From Lachnospiraceae bacterium (GTDB lineage Bacteria > Bacillota_A > Clostridia > Lachnospirales > Lachnospiraceae), in NCBI GenBank assembly GCA_017522685.1, contig JAFWYN010000005.1:310001-374000 (forward strand): 64,000 nt of DNA. Reading direction: 5' to 3'. Under the pieces are notes generated by a model. That model saw only the letters and a program-made list of their open reading frames with translations, searched no databases and was not told the DNA's origin. Every line of letters starts with the position of its first letter. Position 1 is the first letter of the stretch. This document shows, one piece after another, positions 6,656 to 16,153 of this stretch. Both the position numbers and the translations under genes were made by a program.

Positions 6656-9445
6656 ATGAGCAAGTTTAAGGGCATTCGTTTTAAAGGAGAGTTTCGTAAT
6701 TATCAGCAGAGAGTGCTGAACAATGTGGACAAATATCTGGAAGACGGTAAAATCCATATCGTGGCGGCGCCGGGAAGCGGTAAGACGGTGTTGGGTCTTG
6801 AGTTGATACGAAGACTGGGCGAGCCCTGTCTGATTCTGTCTCCTACCACGGCTATCCGGGACCAGTGGGGCCAGCGTTTCAGGGAGATGTTTTTACATGA
6901 TGAAAGTAGGTTCGAAGAGCTTTTTTCTACGGATTTACATCATCCGAAGCTAATTAACTCCATCACCTATCAGGCCCTTTATATGGCTATGGAACGCATA
7001 TCGGAAGTGGCAGAAGGTGAGATAGACTGTTCAGATATCGATTTGTTAAGGGTACTCAGAAAGCAGGGCATTAAGACCATTTGTCTGGATGAAGCCCATC
7101 ACTTGAAAAATGAGTGGCAGAAGGCCTTAGAGAGATTCTTAAACCGATTGGACGGAGGCATGACAAGGATTTGCTTGACTGCCACACCGCCTTATGATGC
7201 GGATACTAATGAGTGGACCAGATATTACAATATTTGCGGGGATATCGACGAGGAGATTTTTGTACCGGAGATGGTGGCTCAGGGGAATCTTTGCCCTCAT
7301 CAGGATTATGTGTATTTTAACTATCCTTCCCCTCAGGAGGAGAAGGCCTTTTTGGAGCATAAGGCTCATGTACAGGCAGTGCTTCAGGAAGTAGGGGAGC
7401 TGGAATGTATAGAAGAGGTGGCAGAGGTCATTGACAGGTGGGATCACCGAATGAATTATGCTTTGGATATGCTTAAAAACCATCGGGAGGAGTTGGAAGC
7501 CCTACTGGTTCTTTTGAAATATTACGGCTATCTTACCGACAAGAAGCCGGTCCGCAGGGTTATGGGCCGTAAAGAATTGCCTGCGCCCTCGGAAACCTAT
7601 TTTGAGAAAGCAATACAGTTTATATTAAATGAAAAGGACGAATTCCATATTGATGATGAAGAAGTGGAGGAGCTGATAAGAGTCTTAAGAAAGCATCAGG
7701 TATATCAGAAAAAGAGAGTCCGCCTGACGCTTACGGAAACGCTTCGTAAGGACCTGATATCTTCTGTGGGCAAATTAAAGAGCATTGCGGATATTACCAC
7801 TCATGAATATCATACCCTGGGGAAGGATTTGCGGATGCTGATATTGGCAGACTATAATCGGGGAACCAAGGAGAATTTAAGCAAAATCGGGACGGAGGAG
7901 TCCTTCCATGATGTTAGCGTAGTCAGTATCTTTGAGACCCTGCGAAGACTGGATGAAACCATGAAAATCGCTGTTTTATCCGGAAGTCTGATTTTCCTGC
8001 CCGAAGATTTGGTGCCCGAGGGCACCATGTTGATGACGGAGCCGTTGGGGGATACGGGCTATGTAAGTGTGGAAATGATGGGGTCCAACCGGGACCGAAT
8101 CCAGCTGGTAGGCAGTCTGTTCCGGGAAGGTAAGCTTCAGGTACTCATAGGAACCAAGGCACTACTGGGCGAAGGCTGGGACGAGCCAAGCATCAATGCC
8201 CTGATTCTGGCCAGTTTCGTAGGCACCTTCGTGTCCTCCAATCAGATGCGTGGCCGTGCCATCCGTGTGAATCCGGCAGACCCGGACAAAACCGCCAATA
8301 TTTGGCATTTAGTAACGCTGGAGCCCAAGGAAGTGGTGAAGGAAACGGCCTTGGAGCGTTTGGCAGCAGCTATAGATGGGGAAAGAGAATCCTTACAGGG
8401 ATGTGATTATGATGTGGTGAAGCAGCGCTTTGAAACCTTTATGGCACCCCATTATGAAACCGGGGAAATCCAAAGCGGTATAGACAGACTGACCCTGATT
8501 CGGCCCCCCTTTGATGCCAACGGAATCCTACGTATCAATCGGGAAATGCTGGAAAAGTCCGAGGACAGAAGAGCCATGAGCAGCATGTGGAGGGACCAGC
8601 TGGTGGAGAATACCTGTCAGGTGGTGGTGCAGACCAAGCTGCCCCTGGAGAATCGCCTGCCCACTTCCGGATATTTGTTGAGGTATTGGAGTATTGTTTA
8701 TGGTATAGCAATTTTGATACTGATTTTTTGGCCAAAGTTGTCTCTTGGTTTTTTTACATCTGCTTTTTTTGAAGGGAGAGGTATATTGGGAAAGACAATA
8801 CTAGGTTTGTTTGGCAGTATCTTGTGGTATCCATGGATTGGTGCCTTGATTTTGCTTGTTTCTGTATTGTGGCTTCCCAGAACCATCAGAGCCATCAAGA
8901 GCCTTTTTTACAATCGGACTCCCCTAACCGCCTTAGGATTTGTAAGCCAAAATCTGGTGAAAACTTTGGAGGAGTGTAAATTGATAGCACCGGGAGCTTC
9001 CGTGGAAGTGGTGAAATCAAAAGACTCTGACAAAGCAGCAAACGTACAGCTTCATAATGCTTCCATGCATGACCAGAATGTGTTCAATACGGCCATTAGG
9101 GAGTTGCTGGCACCCATTGAAAATCCCCGTTATATATTGGTGCCGAAAAAGGGCGATGTAAGGAATACATATCGGCATGCTTTGGCTTGTCCCTCAGTCA
9201 TCGGCAAAAGAAAAGAGTATGTAGCTATATTTGAAAAGCATTTGGGAAAAAGCCTGGTGGGTATGGAAGCGGTTTATACCGGTAACGAGAGAGGCCGGAA
9301 GTCTTTGCACCGCTTTAAGGAAGCCCGGTTTACGGATAAAAAGAAGGAACTGCCCCTATTGGAGGGGGAGACCAAGTATGTGGTGGTGAAAAATGCGCCA
9401 CAGCTTCTGTTGGAGGATAAGGGAGAACCTAAGACCAAACAGTAA
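6656..9445 (+). CDS. SF2 (DEAH) helicase with C-terminal membrane segments
   Basis: 929 residues from the ATG at 6656 (CGGAGG upstream); the frame open from 6596 has no ribosome binding site. Walker A is 'AAPGSGKT' at about residues 37-44, DEAH is in 'TICLDEAHHLK' at about 145, motif III is 'LTATPP', and motif V/VI are 'GEGWDEPSINALILASF' and 'NQMRGRAIR' (about 529). The core is therefore an intact ATP-dependent SF2 translocase. A 250-residue insert of helices lies between the two RecA lobes. Unusually, two transmembrane helices follow at about 675-745 ('IVYGIAILILIF', 'WIGALILLVSVLWL'), then a 170-residue soluble tail. It would thus be membrane-tethered. It is first in an apparent operon with a diverged paralogue 13 bases downstream. 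A role in nucleic-acid surveillance or defence is only inference. Confidence 0.85.
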   Translation: MSKFKGIRFKGEFRNYQQRVLNNVDKYLEDGKIHIVAAPGSGKTVLGLELIRRLGEPCLILSPTTAIRDQWGQRFREMFLHDESRFEELFSTDLHHPKLINSITYQALYMAMERISEVAEGEIDCSDIDLLRVLRKQGIKTICLDEAHHLKNEWQKALERFLNRLDGGMTRICLTATPPYDADTNEWTRYYNICGDIDEEIFVPEMVAQGNLCPHQDYVYFNYPSPQEEKAFLEHKAHVQAVLQEVGELECIEEVAEVIDRWDHRMNYALDMLKNHREELEALLVLLKYYGYLTDKKPVRRVMGRKELPAPSETYFEKAIQFILNEKDEFHIDDEEVEELIRVLRKHQVYQKKRVRLTLTETLRKDLISSVGKLKSIADITTHEYHTLGKDLRMLILADYNRGTKENLSKIGTEESFHDVSVVSIFETLRRLDETMKIAVLSGSLIFLPEDLVPEGTMLMTEPLGDTGYVSVEMMGSNRDRIQLVGSLFREGKLQVLIGTKALLGEGWDEPSINALILASFVGTFVSSNQMRGRAIRVNPADPDKTANIWHLVTLEPKEVVKETALERLAAAIDGERESLQGCDYDVVKQRFETFMAPHYETGEIQSGIDRLTLIRPPFDANGILRINREMLEKSEDRRAMSSMWRDQLVENTCQVVVQTKLPLENRLPTSGYLLRYWSIVYGIAILILIFWPKLSLGFFTSAFFEGRGILGKTILGLFGSILWYPWIGALILLVSVLWLPRTIRAIKSLFYNRTPLTALGFVSQNLVKTLEECKLIAPGASVEVVKSKDSDKAANVQLHNASMHDQNVFNTAIRELLAPIENPRYILVPKKGDVRNTYRHALACPSVIGKRKEYVAIFEKHLGKSLVGMEAVYTGNERGRKSLHRFKEARFTDKKKELPLLEGETKYVVVKNAPQLLLEDKGEPKTKQ

Positions 9446-9458
9446 GTGGGAGGTAGTC

Positions 9459-11369
9459 ATGAATATATATGAGGGAGTTGCATTTCGAGGAACCTTTCGG
9501 GACTATCAGCAGAGGGTTCTGGATCATGCGAATCAGTATTTTACAAAGGGCAAACTGAATATTGTCATGCCCCCGGGAGGCGGCAAGACCATTCTGGGAT
9601 TGGAGTTGATACGTGGTATTGGGGAGGCTTGTCTGATTATTTCGCCCACGGATGCTACCAGGGATTATTGGGGGAAGCAGCTTGGGGAGCATTTTGTGGA
9701 AGAGGAAAGCCGGTTCCAAGAGCTTTTTTCCACGGATTTGGACCGGCCGAAGGTTATAAACGCCCTGACCTATGAGGAATTGGAGGACTGTATGGAGTCC
9801 TATGCTTCCGATGGGGAGAAAAAGACCGTGAAGCTTCGCAGAATGATGCGGGATGGTAGGATTCATACCATTTGTCTGGATGAACCCCATCATCTGAAGC
9901 CGGAATGCCTTGCGGCATTAGGAAAAATGCAGGAGGCACTGGAGAAGGATGTAAAAATTATAAGTCTTACCACCACTCCGCCCTGCGCCTATGAAGAAGC
10001 AGAACAGCAACGTTTCTTGGAGGTATGCGGAGAGGTTGATACCAGAATATGGGCATGGGAATTGGTGGCGGAAAAGGTGCTTTGCCCCCATCAGGATTAT
10101 ATGTATTTTAATATGCCCTCAGAGGAGGATATTGCCCTCTTGAAAGAGCACTTGGAGAGGGTAGGGCTGGCTTTAAGGGAGCTGGGACAGTTTGCTTGTG
10201 TGCAGTCGTCTGTCAAAACAGCCAACCGCAGGAAGAGCAGGTGGTCTTATGCGTATAATCAGCAGCATGATACCATTAAAAGTCAGGCACCGGAGGTTTA
10301 TCTTCCGATTTTGCAGCTGTTACGGTACTATGGCATGAAAATCAAACGTTCCTATGCCAAGAGCCTGACCGGACAGAAGGAATTACCCCCCATACAAATA
10401 AAGGATATCCAGACTGCGTTACAATATATCATGGATCATGAAGATATTTTGAAACATTATAAGAATACCTTTTTACAGGTCTTCAGAAAATACGATTTGT
10501 ACCGGGACGACAGAGTACAGCTGGTGCCGGAAGAACTGATGCATCGGGTATTTTCGGCTTCCCGGGAGAAGCTACAGAGTATCGAAAGGCTGGTCAGTGA
10601 AGAGTATCAGAACTTAGGTGAGGATTTGAGACTGTTCGTGTATGCCCAAGAGCTGCAGGAACCTATTTTTGAAACACTCAGGCTGCAGGAGATGAAGATA
10701 GCCGTGTTTACGGAAGACCTGCAGATTTTACCCATGTTTGAAGAGCTGCAGGGTACCATGATGCGAATGGACCCATTGGGAGATACAGGTTATGGCAAGG
10801 TGGAATTCTTTGGCGGTATGCAGGATGCGGTGGATTTGGTCAGGGAAATGTTTCGGGAAGGCAAAATACAGGTAATCATAGGAAATGAGGCTATTCTGAA
10901 AGAGGATTGGAAGGACAATCCCATTAATACGCTGATTCTGCCCGGTTTTTCTAAAGACTTTATCCGTCCCCATACCATGCGGGGAATAGCCCTTCATGCA
11001 GAGCCGGATTATCCGGAAAAGTGTGTGAATATCTGGCATTTGACCACATTGTTGCCGGAGGATATGTTGTATAATATAGAGTCACCCACCGGAATGGTTG
11101 TCAATGAAATTCAGTGCAGTCTTTTGGGCGCTTATGATTTTGAAATGGTTAAAAACAGGTTTCAGCTGTTTATGGAGCCGGACCAAGGCATCGGTGGGTC
11201 AGAACGTGCTGTTAACAGAGTGGTATTATGCGGCCCCGCCTTTAAGAGGGTGGAGATGCCGGCCGTAAATCGGCAAATGCTACAGTTTGCTGCAGATCGG
11301 GACAAGACATGCAAGTTATGGGAGGAGAAAATAAATTGGCTGGGAAATATACTTGGCAAACAACATTAA
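9459..11369 (+). CDS. Degenerate SF2 helicase paralogue
   Basis: 636 residues from the ATG at 9459 (GGGAGGTAGTC upstream). It aligns along its length with residues 1-640 of the preceding helicase: 'FRGTFRDYQQRVLDHANQYF' against 'FKGEFRNYQQRVLNNVDKYL'. Walker A is kept ('PPGGGKT'), but motif II reads DEPH instead of DEAH. Motif V is 'LKEDWKDNPINTLIL', and motif VI has become 'TMRGIALH', losing the second arginine of the QxxGRxxR pattern. It ends before the membrane region. ATP binding may remain while helicase activity is probably lost, as in a regulatory or structural partner. The next gene overlaps it and supplies two membrane helices. Confidence 0.8.
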   Translation: MNIYEGVAFRGTFRDYQQRVLDHANQYFTKGKLNIVMPPGGGKTILGLELIRGIGEACLIISPTDATRDYWGKQLGEHFVEEESRFQELFSTDLDRPKVINALTYEELEDCMESYASDGEKKTVKLRRMMRDGRIHTICLDEPHHLKPECLAALGKMQEALEKDVKIISLTTTPPCAYEEAEQQRFLEVCGEVDTRIWAWELVAEKVLCPHQDYMYFNMPSEEDIALLKEHLERVGLALRELGQFACVQSSVKTANRRKSRWSYAYNQQHDTIKSQAPEVYLPILQLLRYYGMKIKRSYAKSLTGQKELPPIQIKDIQTALQYIMDHEDILKHYKNTFLQVFRKYDLYRDDRVQLVPEELMHRVFSASREKLQSIERLVSEEYQNLGEDLRLFVYAQELQEPIFETLRLQEMKIAVFTEDLQILPMFEELQGTMMRMDPLGDTGYGKVEFFGGMQDAVDLVREMFREGKIQVIIGNEAILKEDWKDNPINTLILPGFSKDFIRPHTMRGIALHAEPDYPEKCVNIWHLTTLLPEDMLYNIESPTGMVVNEIQCSLLGAYDFEMVKNRFQLFMEPDQGIGGSERAVNRVVLCGPAFKRVEMPAVNRQMLQFAADRDKTCKLWEEKINWLGNILGKQH

Positions 11370-11998
11370 AAGAAATGAAATATCAGGTGTGGCGTCACCA
11401 TGTGGAACATCATACAGATACGCCGGAGTATAAAGGCTTTCTGAAGTGGATGCTTTCGGCGGTCCTAATCTTCCTATTCTTCCCCATGCTGGTATTTCCT
11501 TTTATGATAGCTTTCGATTGGCCGGGGACTGTGAAGCTGATTCTTGTGGCGGTATGGATTCTGTATCCGGGGATTGCATTTCCCTGTGCCCTGGTTCGCA
11601 GAAAAAGGATTCAGAGGATGGCGCTGAGTATCCCCATGGGAGAAGAGCAGGTAGAAGTGGTACATTTGGAAACGCCGGAGGAACTGGACTTTATCTATGA
11701 GACCAACGGCATCATATACCGATTATTACAGGAGCCGGATGCAGAATTTTGTAATATTCTTTACAACTGGTACCACAATATGGGGGTACTTAAGGATGGT
11801 AAGCTGATCTTATATGTGGCAGATACAGTCATGTTTGCGGAAAAATTTCAGATAGAGGTTCCCAATATACAATTGACGCCCAAGGTAGCAGGGGTCTTCT
11901 GTAAGGACCTAAATGTGGAAAGTGAAGAGGAATTTGCAAGAAAGGCGAAATTCGGCATAAAGATATTCTGCCTGACTGCTAAGGATATCAGAAGATAA
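11336..11998 (+). CDS. Two-TM protein of unknown function, partner of the helicase pair
   Basis: About 220 residues. I prefer the TTG at 11336 because GGGAGGAG (11320-11327) lies 8 bases before it; in-frame ATGs at 11309 and 11318 are alternatives with weaker sites. It overlaps the end of the helicase paralogue by about 34 bases, so translation is likely coupled. Two adjacent transmembrane helices lie at about residues 40-85 ('MLSAVLIFLFFPMLVFPF', 'VKLILVAVWILYPGIAFP'), followed by a 130-residue soluble domain. No family is recognised. The layout (helicase core, then 2 TM, then soluble tail) matches the single-chain gene at 6656, as if the second copy were split in two. Confidence 0.65.
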   Translation: MAGKYTWQTTLKEMKYQVWRHHVEHHTDTPEYKGFLKWMLSAVLIFLFFPMLVFPFMIAFDWPGTVKLILVAVWILYPGIAFPCALVRRKRIQRMALSIPMGEEQVEVVHLETPEELDFIYETNGIIYRLLQEPDAEFCNILYNWYHNMGVLKDGKLILYVADTVMFAEKFQIEVPNIQLTPKVAGVFCKDLNVESEEEFARKAKFGIKIFCLTAKDIRR

Positions 11999-12009
11999 GG
12001 GGAGGAAAA

Positions 12010-13194
12010 ATGGATAAGCTGGTTTATTTATATTACATAGTGCTGATAGTGATTTTATTTTGGGGAGCTACGGTCAGTAAGAAAAAGACCTGGAATGAGG
12101 AGTTTATGAGCCTTTCCCAGACCAAATATATACAAGGTTTTCTCGCCATATGTGTCATGTTGCACCATGCAGGACAGAAGACCTGCGCACCCTGGCATGA
12201 CCCTAAGTATACAGTACACGGATTGGATTTCTTCGTAAATATCGGATATTTGTTTGTGTCGGTGTTTTTGTTCTGTTCCGGCTACGGTCTGTACAAAAGC
12301 TATAAGCAGAAGGAGAATTATTTGCAGGGGTTTGTAAAAAGAAGGATTCTGCCTCTGGTGCTGGCATACTACTCCACCGGATTGATTTTCTTCGTGGTAA
12401 GACTCCTTATGGGCCAAAAGATGAGTGTGCCCCTGATGCTTTGCTATCTGTCCGGGGTTATGCTTTGCAATCCCAATGCCTGGTTCGTGATTGCCCTGCC
12501 TATTTTCTATCTGGGCTTTTATTTGGCATTTAAGTTTATTAAGAAGGAAGGCCGGGCGCTGTTTGCAACCATATTTGTGGTATTTGTATATACCTTACTG
12601 GGTACCCTTGTTGACCATAATAACTTTTGGCTGTGCGGGGAATGGTGGTACAATTCCGTGCATTTATTCAGCATCGGTTTACTTTTTGCCCGTTTTGAAA
12701 AGCCGGTGGTGGCTCATGTGAAGAAGTTTTATCCTATGTATTTGATGCTGGCTATTGTGGGTTTGGTGTTTTTTTATCCTCTTTCCAGGTATACCCAGGA
12801 TGTATTTTCTTATTATGGCGAAAACTGGAACGCTCCGGACAAGGTACAGCGCAGATGGATTTGTCTGCTAAGTCAGCAGGCCGCATCCTGTGCCTTCGTG
12901 TTCATGGTATTCTTACTCAACATGAAGATAAAGCTTGGCAACAAGGTACTTGGATTTATGGGAGCTTTGACGCTGGAGTTTTATTTGATTCACGGTCTCT
13001 TTGTAGATTTGTTTGGCTTTGACTTCCTGGAGATACGTCCCAGCCTCTATTATATCCGTAATGTGGCGTTGTATTTGCTGGTGGTGATTGTGCTGTCCGT
13101 ACCGGCAGCAGTGATTTTGCAGAAGGTACATAATGCAATTTTGAGAAAAAAACAAAATTTTGAAACCTTTTCAGAAACTTCACGCTCTATATAG
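12010..13194 (+). CDS. Acyltransferase 3 family membrane protein
   Basis: 394 residues, ATG 12010 after GGGGAGGAAAA, 11 bases after the previous stop. About ten transmembrane helices with family features: 'LAICVMLHHAGQ' holds the early histidine, 'LFVSVFLFCSGYGLYKSYKQ' follows, then 'WFVIALPIFYLGFYLAF' and 'LGFMGALTLEFYLIHGL' near the end. These enzymes move acyl groups onto sugars or cell-wall polymers at the membrane. The substrate is unknown. It may be co-transcribed with the helicase genes, though a functional link is not evident. Confidence 0.88.
   Translation: MDKLVYLYYIVLIVILFWGATVSKKKTWNEEFMSLSQTKYIQGFLAICVMLHHAGQKTCAPWHDPKYTVHGLDFFVNIGYLFVSVFLFCSGYGLYKSYKQKENYLQGFVKRRILPLVLAYYSTGLIFFVVRLLMGQKMSVPLMLCYLSGVMLCNPNAWFVIALPIFYLGFYLAFKFIKKEGRALFATIFVVFVYTLLGTLVDHNNFWLCGEWWYNSVHLFSIGLLFARFEKPVVAHVKKFYPMYLMLAIVGLVFFYPLSRYTQDVFSYYGENWNAPDKVQRRWICLLSQQAASCAFVFMVFLLNMKIKLGNKVLGFMGALTLEFYLIHGLFVDLFGFDFLEIRPSLYYIRNVALYLLVVIVLSVPAAVILQKVHNAILRKKQNFETFSETSRSI
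13161..13188 (+). promoter_or_regulatory. Candidate ECF-type promoter upstream of the sigma-factor gene
   Basis: TGAAAC at 13161-13166 and CGCTCT at 13183-13188 with a 16-base spacer resemble ECF promoters (GAAAC / CGTC). They overlap the 3' end of the acyltransferase gene and lie about 40 bases before the sigma gene start. Autoregulation would be typical, but the -10 match is imperfect. Confidence 0.35.
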
Positions 13195-13230
13195 GTGAAG
13201 ACCTTAAATAGGAGCATGAAAGGAGAAATC

Positions 13231-15387
13231 ATGAAAACATCAGAAACATTACAGAAAGCGGTAGCAAAATACAGAAAGGGAAATGAGGCAGGCTTTAATG
13301 AACTGTATCAGATATCCTATGGTTACCTCTATACCTGTATCAAGCATCTTGTACAGCAGGAAGAGTTAACCCTGGATATGCTTCAGGAGACATATCTGGA
13401 AATCAGTAAAAGTATCGGCCAACTGGAGAAAACGGAGAACTTCCTGAATTGGGCATCAATGATTGCCAATCGAAAATGCTATGCCTATTTGAAAAAGCAG
13501 AATGTGTTGCAGGTGGTGCAGGCAGAGGAGGAGTTTCTTGAAAATGTGGTGGAGGACGAGGCCTTTATTCCGGAGGAGATTCTTCAAAATCAGGAGAAGC
13601 AGCGTCTTATGCGAGAGATTATTGACGGATTAAGTGCGGAGCAGAGACTGTGCATTATCGGATACTATTATAACGAAATGAAGCAGGAGGACATGGCAAG
13701 AGAGTTTGATATGCCCCTTAATACCGTGAAAACGCATCTGCGTCGGGCGAAGGAAGAGATTAAGAAGAAGGTGATTGATTTGGATAAAAAGCAGGGTACA
13801 AGACTCTACAGTCTGGCACCGTTTTTGGTATTGTTTTTCAATCTGGAAGCAGAGGCGTGTACGCCGCTTCCTTTGGAGTCCGTGATGAAAACAGAGGTCA
13901 ATGGTGTAAAAAGTGCAACTAAGAAGGCTATGAAGATGTCCACGAAGGTGAAAGCGCTTATCGGAGGCATTATTTTAACTACTACGGTAGGAGTGGGTGT
14001 TTCTCATGTGGCGAATCAGAGAGAGGTACTGAATCCGGTGGAAAGCAGCAAAATTGCGGAAGAAGAGGCTACGGAAGAAGATTTAGAGAAAGAAGAACAG
14101 AAACCGGAGGAGGAAAGTGAAGTCCCGGTGGAAGTGCATTTATATGACGGAGTGACACCTTTAGCCATTTCCGGAATGTATGATAGCTACGGCAATGCTA
14201 ATGCCGGCGTGATTCCGGTGTGTAAAGATGGAAAATGGGGCTTGGTTACGTATGACAATGAAATCCTGGTTCCCTTGGAATATGAGGTCGCTTGCGGCAT
14301 ACCCAATGATGAGGGACAAACCTTCTTTGGCAATCCGGGAGACTATCGGGTATTTGACAAGGAAGGAAAGGAATTGTTCCGTGCGGATAAACCGATTACC
14401 GCCGTCAGTGAAGGAGTGGTTTTAACAGAGATTGAGAGTGAAGATGGCTACTTTTTTGAATACCACACATTGGATGGGACACTTCTGTATAGCTCAAAGA
14501 ACGATAATGTTTTGGTTACACATTATAACAATGCAGTAGGTTTCAGTGAAGGCTATGGAATGTTTAGGGATATGGTAGAAAGTAGAATAGATAAATCCGG
14601 ATACGTACATAGTATTTTTGAAACCTATTATGCAGAAAGAATTGCCAAAGCAGAAGAATATAATGCCCAAAACCACGTCGATAAAGTGGGTATTGCAGAA
14701 GAAGGATTTCCCTATCCGTTAGGAGCAGTTGCTCAAGGATATTATATTGCAAGATCGCACAGTGAAGACATTCAAAGAAATAGCTACTATCTGTATGATG
14801 TGGATGGCAGTACCCGTTACATGCTGTCAGTTAACAGTGTGTACAGACAAGCGGGATATTTGTATACGCAGTCTGATTTTGGATGGACCTTGCGAGGATA
14901 TTATGGCAATGGTGTAGGAAAATATAATTATGATACACTGGTAACCATTCATTTAAAAAATGAAGAAAAGCCGGTTTCTTACTTGATAGATATGACAAAG
15001 CTTGAGCAAAAGACCAGGGAGGAGTATAGAGCGACTCATGATCTTGCCGATGAAAGCTGGAAGGATTATGATTGGAGTCCTATCACGGATGAGGCAATTG
15101 TGGCTGAGGCGGACGATATTTATATTAATGGAGAGAAGTACTGGCTCATTGGTAAGGATGGACAATGGGGCTATATTGATCATAATGGTAAAGTAATGGG
15201 TATGTTCCAGGATGCTGCTGACTTTAATGAAGGGAAAGCAGTTATTATCGACGACGGTATTGCCTATTGGATTGATGAAAGCTTTGAAAAGATTCTGGAA
15301 ATCGGACCGGCAACAAGTGCAGTTAATTATGGTGATGTGGTTCGTATTACCTATGAAGATGGCAACAAAGCATTTTTGAGCTATTAA
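13231..15387 (+). CDS. ECF sigma factor fused through a membrane helix to a WG-repeat region
   Basis: 718 residues from the ATG at 13231 (AAAGGAGAAATC upstream); the GTG at 13195 is rejected. Residues 10-85 are sigma region 2 ('LTLDMLQETYLEISKSIGQL', 'FLNWASMIANRKCYAYLKKQ'). Residues 130-180 are region 4 ('SAEQRLCIIGYYYNEMKQED', 'PLNTVKTHLRRAKEEIKKKV'). A hydrophobic helix at about 241-260 ('ALIGGIILTTTVGVGVS') is followed by a charged linker and a long C-terminal part with WG/KWG-type repeats ('VCKDGKWGLVTYDNEILVPL', 'IGKDGQWGYIDHNGKV'). The layout places the DNA-binding part inside the cell and the repeats outside. It may sense an envelope signal without a separate anti-sigma factor. That role is inferred. 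Confidence 0.85.
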   Translation: MKTSETLQKAVAKYRKGNEAGFNELYQISYGYLYTCIKHLVQQEELTLDMLQETYLEISKSIGQLEKTENFLNWASMIANRKCYAYLKKQNVLQVVQAEEEFLENVVEDEAFIPEEILQNQEKQRLMREIIDGLSAEQRLCIIGYYYNEMKQEDMAREFDMPLNTVKTHLRRAKEEIKKKVIDLDKKQGTRLYSLAPFLVLFFNLEAEACTPLPLESVMKTEVNGVKSATKKAMKMSTKVKALIGGIILTTTVGVGVSHVANQREVLNPVESSKIAEEEATEEDLEKEEQKPEEESEVPVEVHLYDGVTPLAISGMYDSYGNANAGVIPVCKDGKWGLVTYDNEILVPLEYEVACGIPNDEGQTFFGNPGDYRVFDKEGKELFRADKPITAVSEGVVLTEIESEDGYFFEYHTLDGTLLYSSKNDNVLVTHYNNAVGFSEGYGMFRDMVESRIDKSGYVHSIFETYYAERIAKAEEYNAQNHVDKVGIAEEGFPYPLGAVAQGYYIARSHSEDIQRNSYYLYDVDGSTRYMLSVNSVYRQAGYLYTQSDFGWTLRGYYGNGVGKYNYDTLVTIHLKNEEKPVSYLIDMTKLEQKTREEYRATHDLADESWKDYDWSPITDEAIVAEADDIYINGEKYWLIGKDGQWGYIDHNGKVMGMFQDAADFNEGKAVIIDDGIAYWIDESFEKILEIGPATSAVNYGDVVRITYEDGNKAFLSY

Positions 15388-15430
15388 TGACAGACAAAGC
15401 AGATATTGCGTGGGGCAGATGGAGGTAAGC

Positions 15431-16096
15431 ATGTTAGACATATTAATCGTGGAAGACCATCAGGAAATCGGCAAGTTATTGTGTGATTTTCTGCGAAAAG
15501 AAAATTACGTGGTAAGCGTGGCTACCACCGGAGAGAAGGCCTTGGAGCTGTATGAGAAGTACGGCGCTAAGTTGCTGATTTTGGATATCATGCTGCCCGG
15601 AATGGACGGTTATGCGGTATGTTCCAAGGTTCGGGAAAGTGCCAATACCCATATCCTTATCGCCAGTGCCAAAACCGGGAAAGAGGATAAGCTGAAAGGA
15701 TTAAATCTGGGAGCCGACGATTATATTGAAAAGCCCTATGATATGGATATCCTGTTGGCAAAAATCAACGGTATTTTCAAGCGGAAGTTTGCCAGAGAGG
15801 AGCTGATAGAGGGAGACTTACGACTAAATGCCGTGAATCATACCCTGTATGTAGATGAAAAGGCCATCACTCTTACAGACAAGGAGTTTGAGCTTCTGAA
15901 ACTGTTGATGGAAAACAAGGGTACCACCATGAAAAAGGAGTACCTGTTTAGTACCGTTTGGGGTAGCGACAGTGATTCGGAGCTGCAGACCCTGACCGTA
16001 CATATTAAGTGGCTTCGGGAGAAGATAGAGGAAGACCCGAAGAATCCAAAGCACATTATTACCGTTTGGGGAGTGGGGTATCGGTTTGAAGGATGA
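15431..16096 (+). CDS. OmpR-family response regulator
   Basis: 221 residues from the ATG at 15431 (GATGGAGGTAAGC upstream). Receiver domain 1-115: acidic pocket 'VEDH', phospho-acceptor D52 in 'LLILDIMLPG', 'ASAKTG' switch region and lysine in 'YIEKPYD'. The C-terminal winged helix covers 125-221 ('ITLTDKEFELLKLLMENKGT', 'DSELQTLTVHIKWLREKIEE', 'TVWGVGYRFEG'). The cognate kinase is the gene at 16413, but 316 bases containing box array B separate them, which is unusual for a two-component pair. Confidence 0.93.
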   Translation: MLDILIVEDHQEIGKLLCDFLRKENYVVSVATTGEKALELYEKYGAKLLILDIMLPGMDGYAVCSKVRESANTHILIASAKTGKEDKLKGLNLGADDYIEKPYDMDILLAKINGIFKRKFAREELIEGDLRLNAVNHTLYVDEKAITLTDKEFELLKLLMENKGTTMKKEYLFSTVWGSDSDSELQTLTVHIKWLREKIEEDPKNPKHIITVWGVGYRFEG

Positions 16097-16153
16097 ACAT
16101 AGGAGTAGTGATAATTTTCACGAGAAGTTTTTGTAGTTTTAATAGGGACAAAA

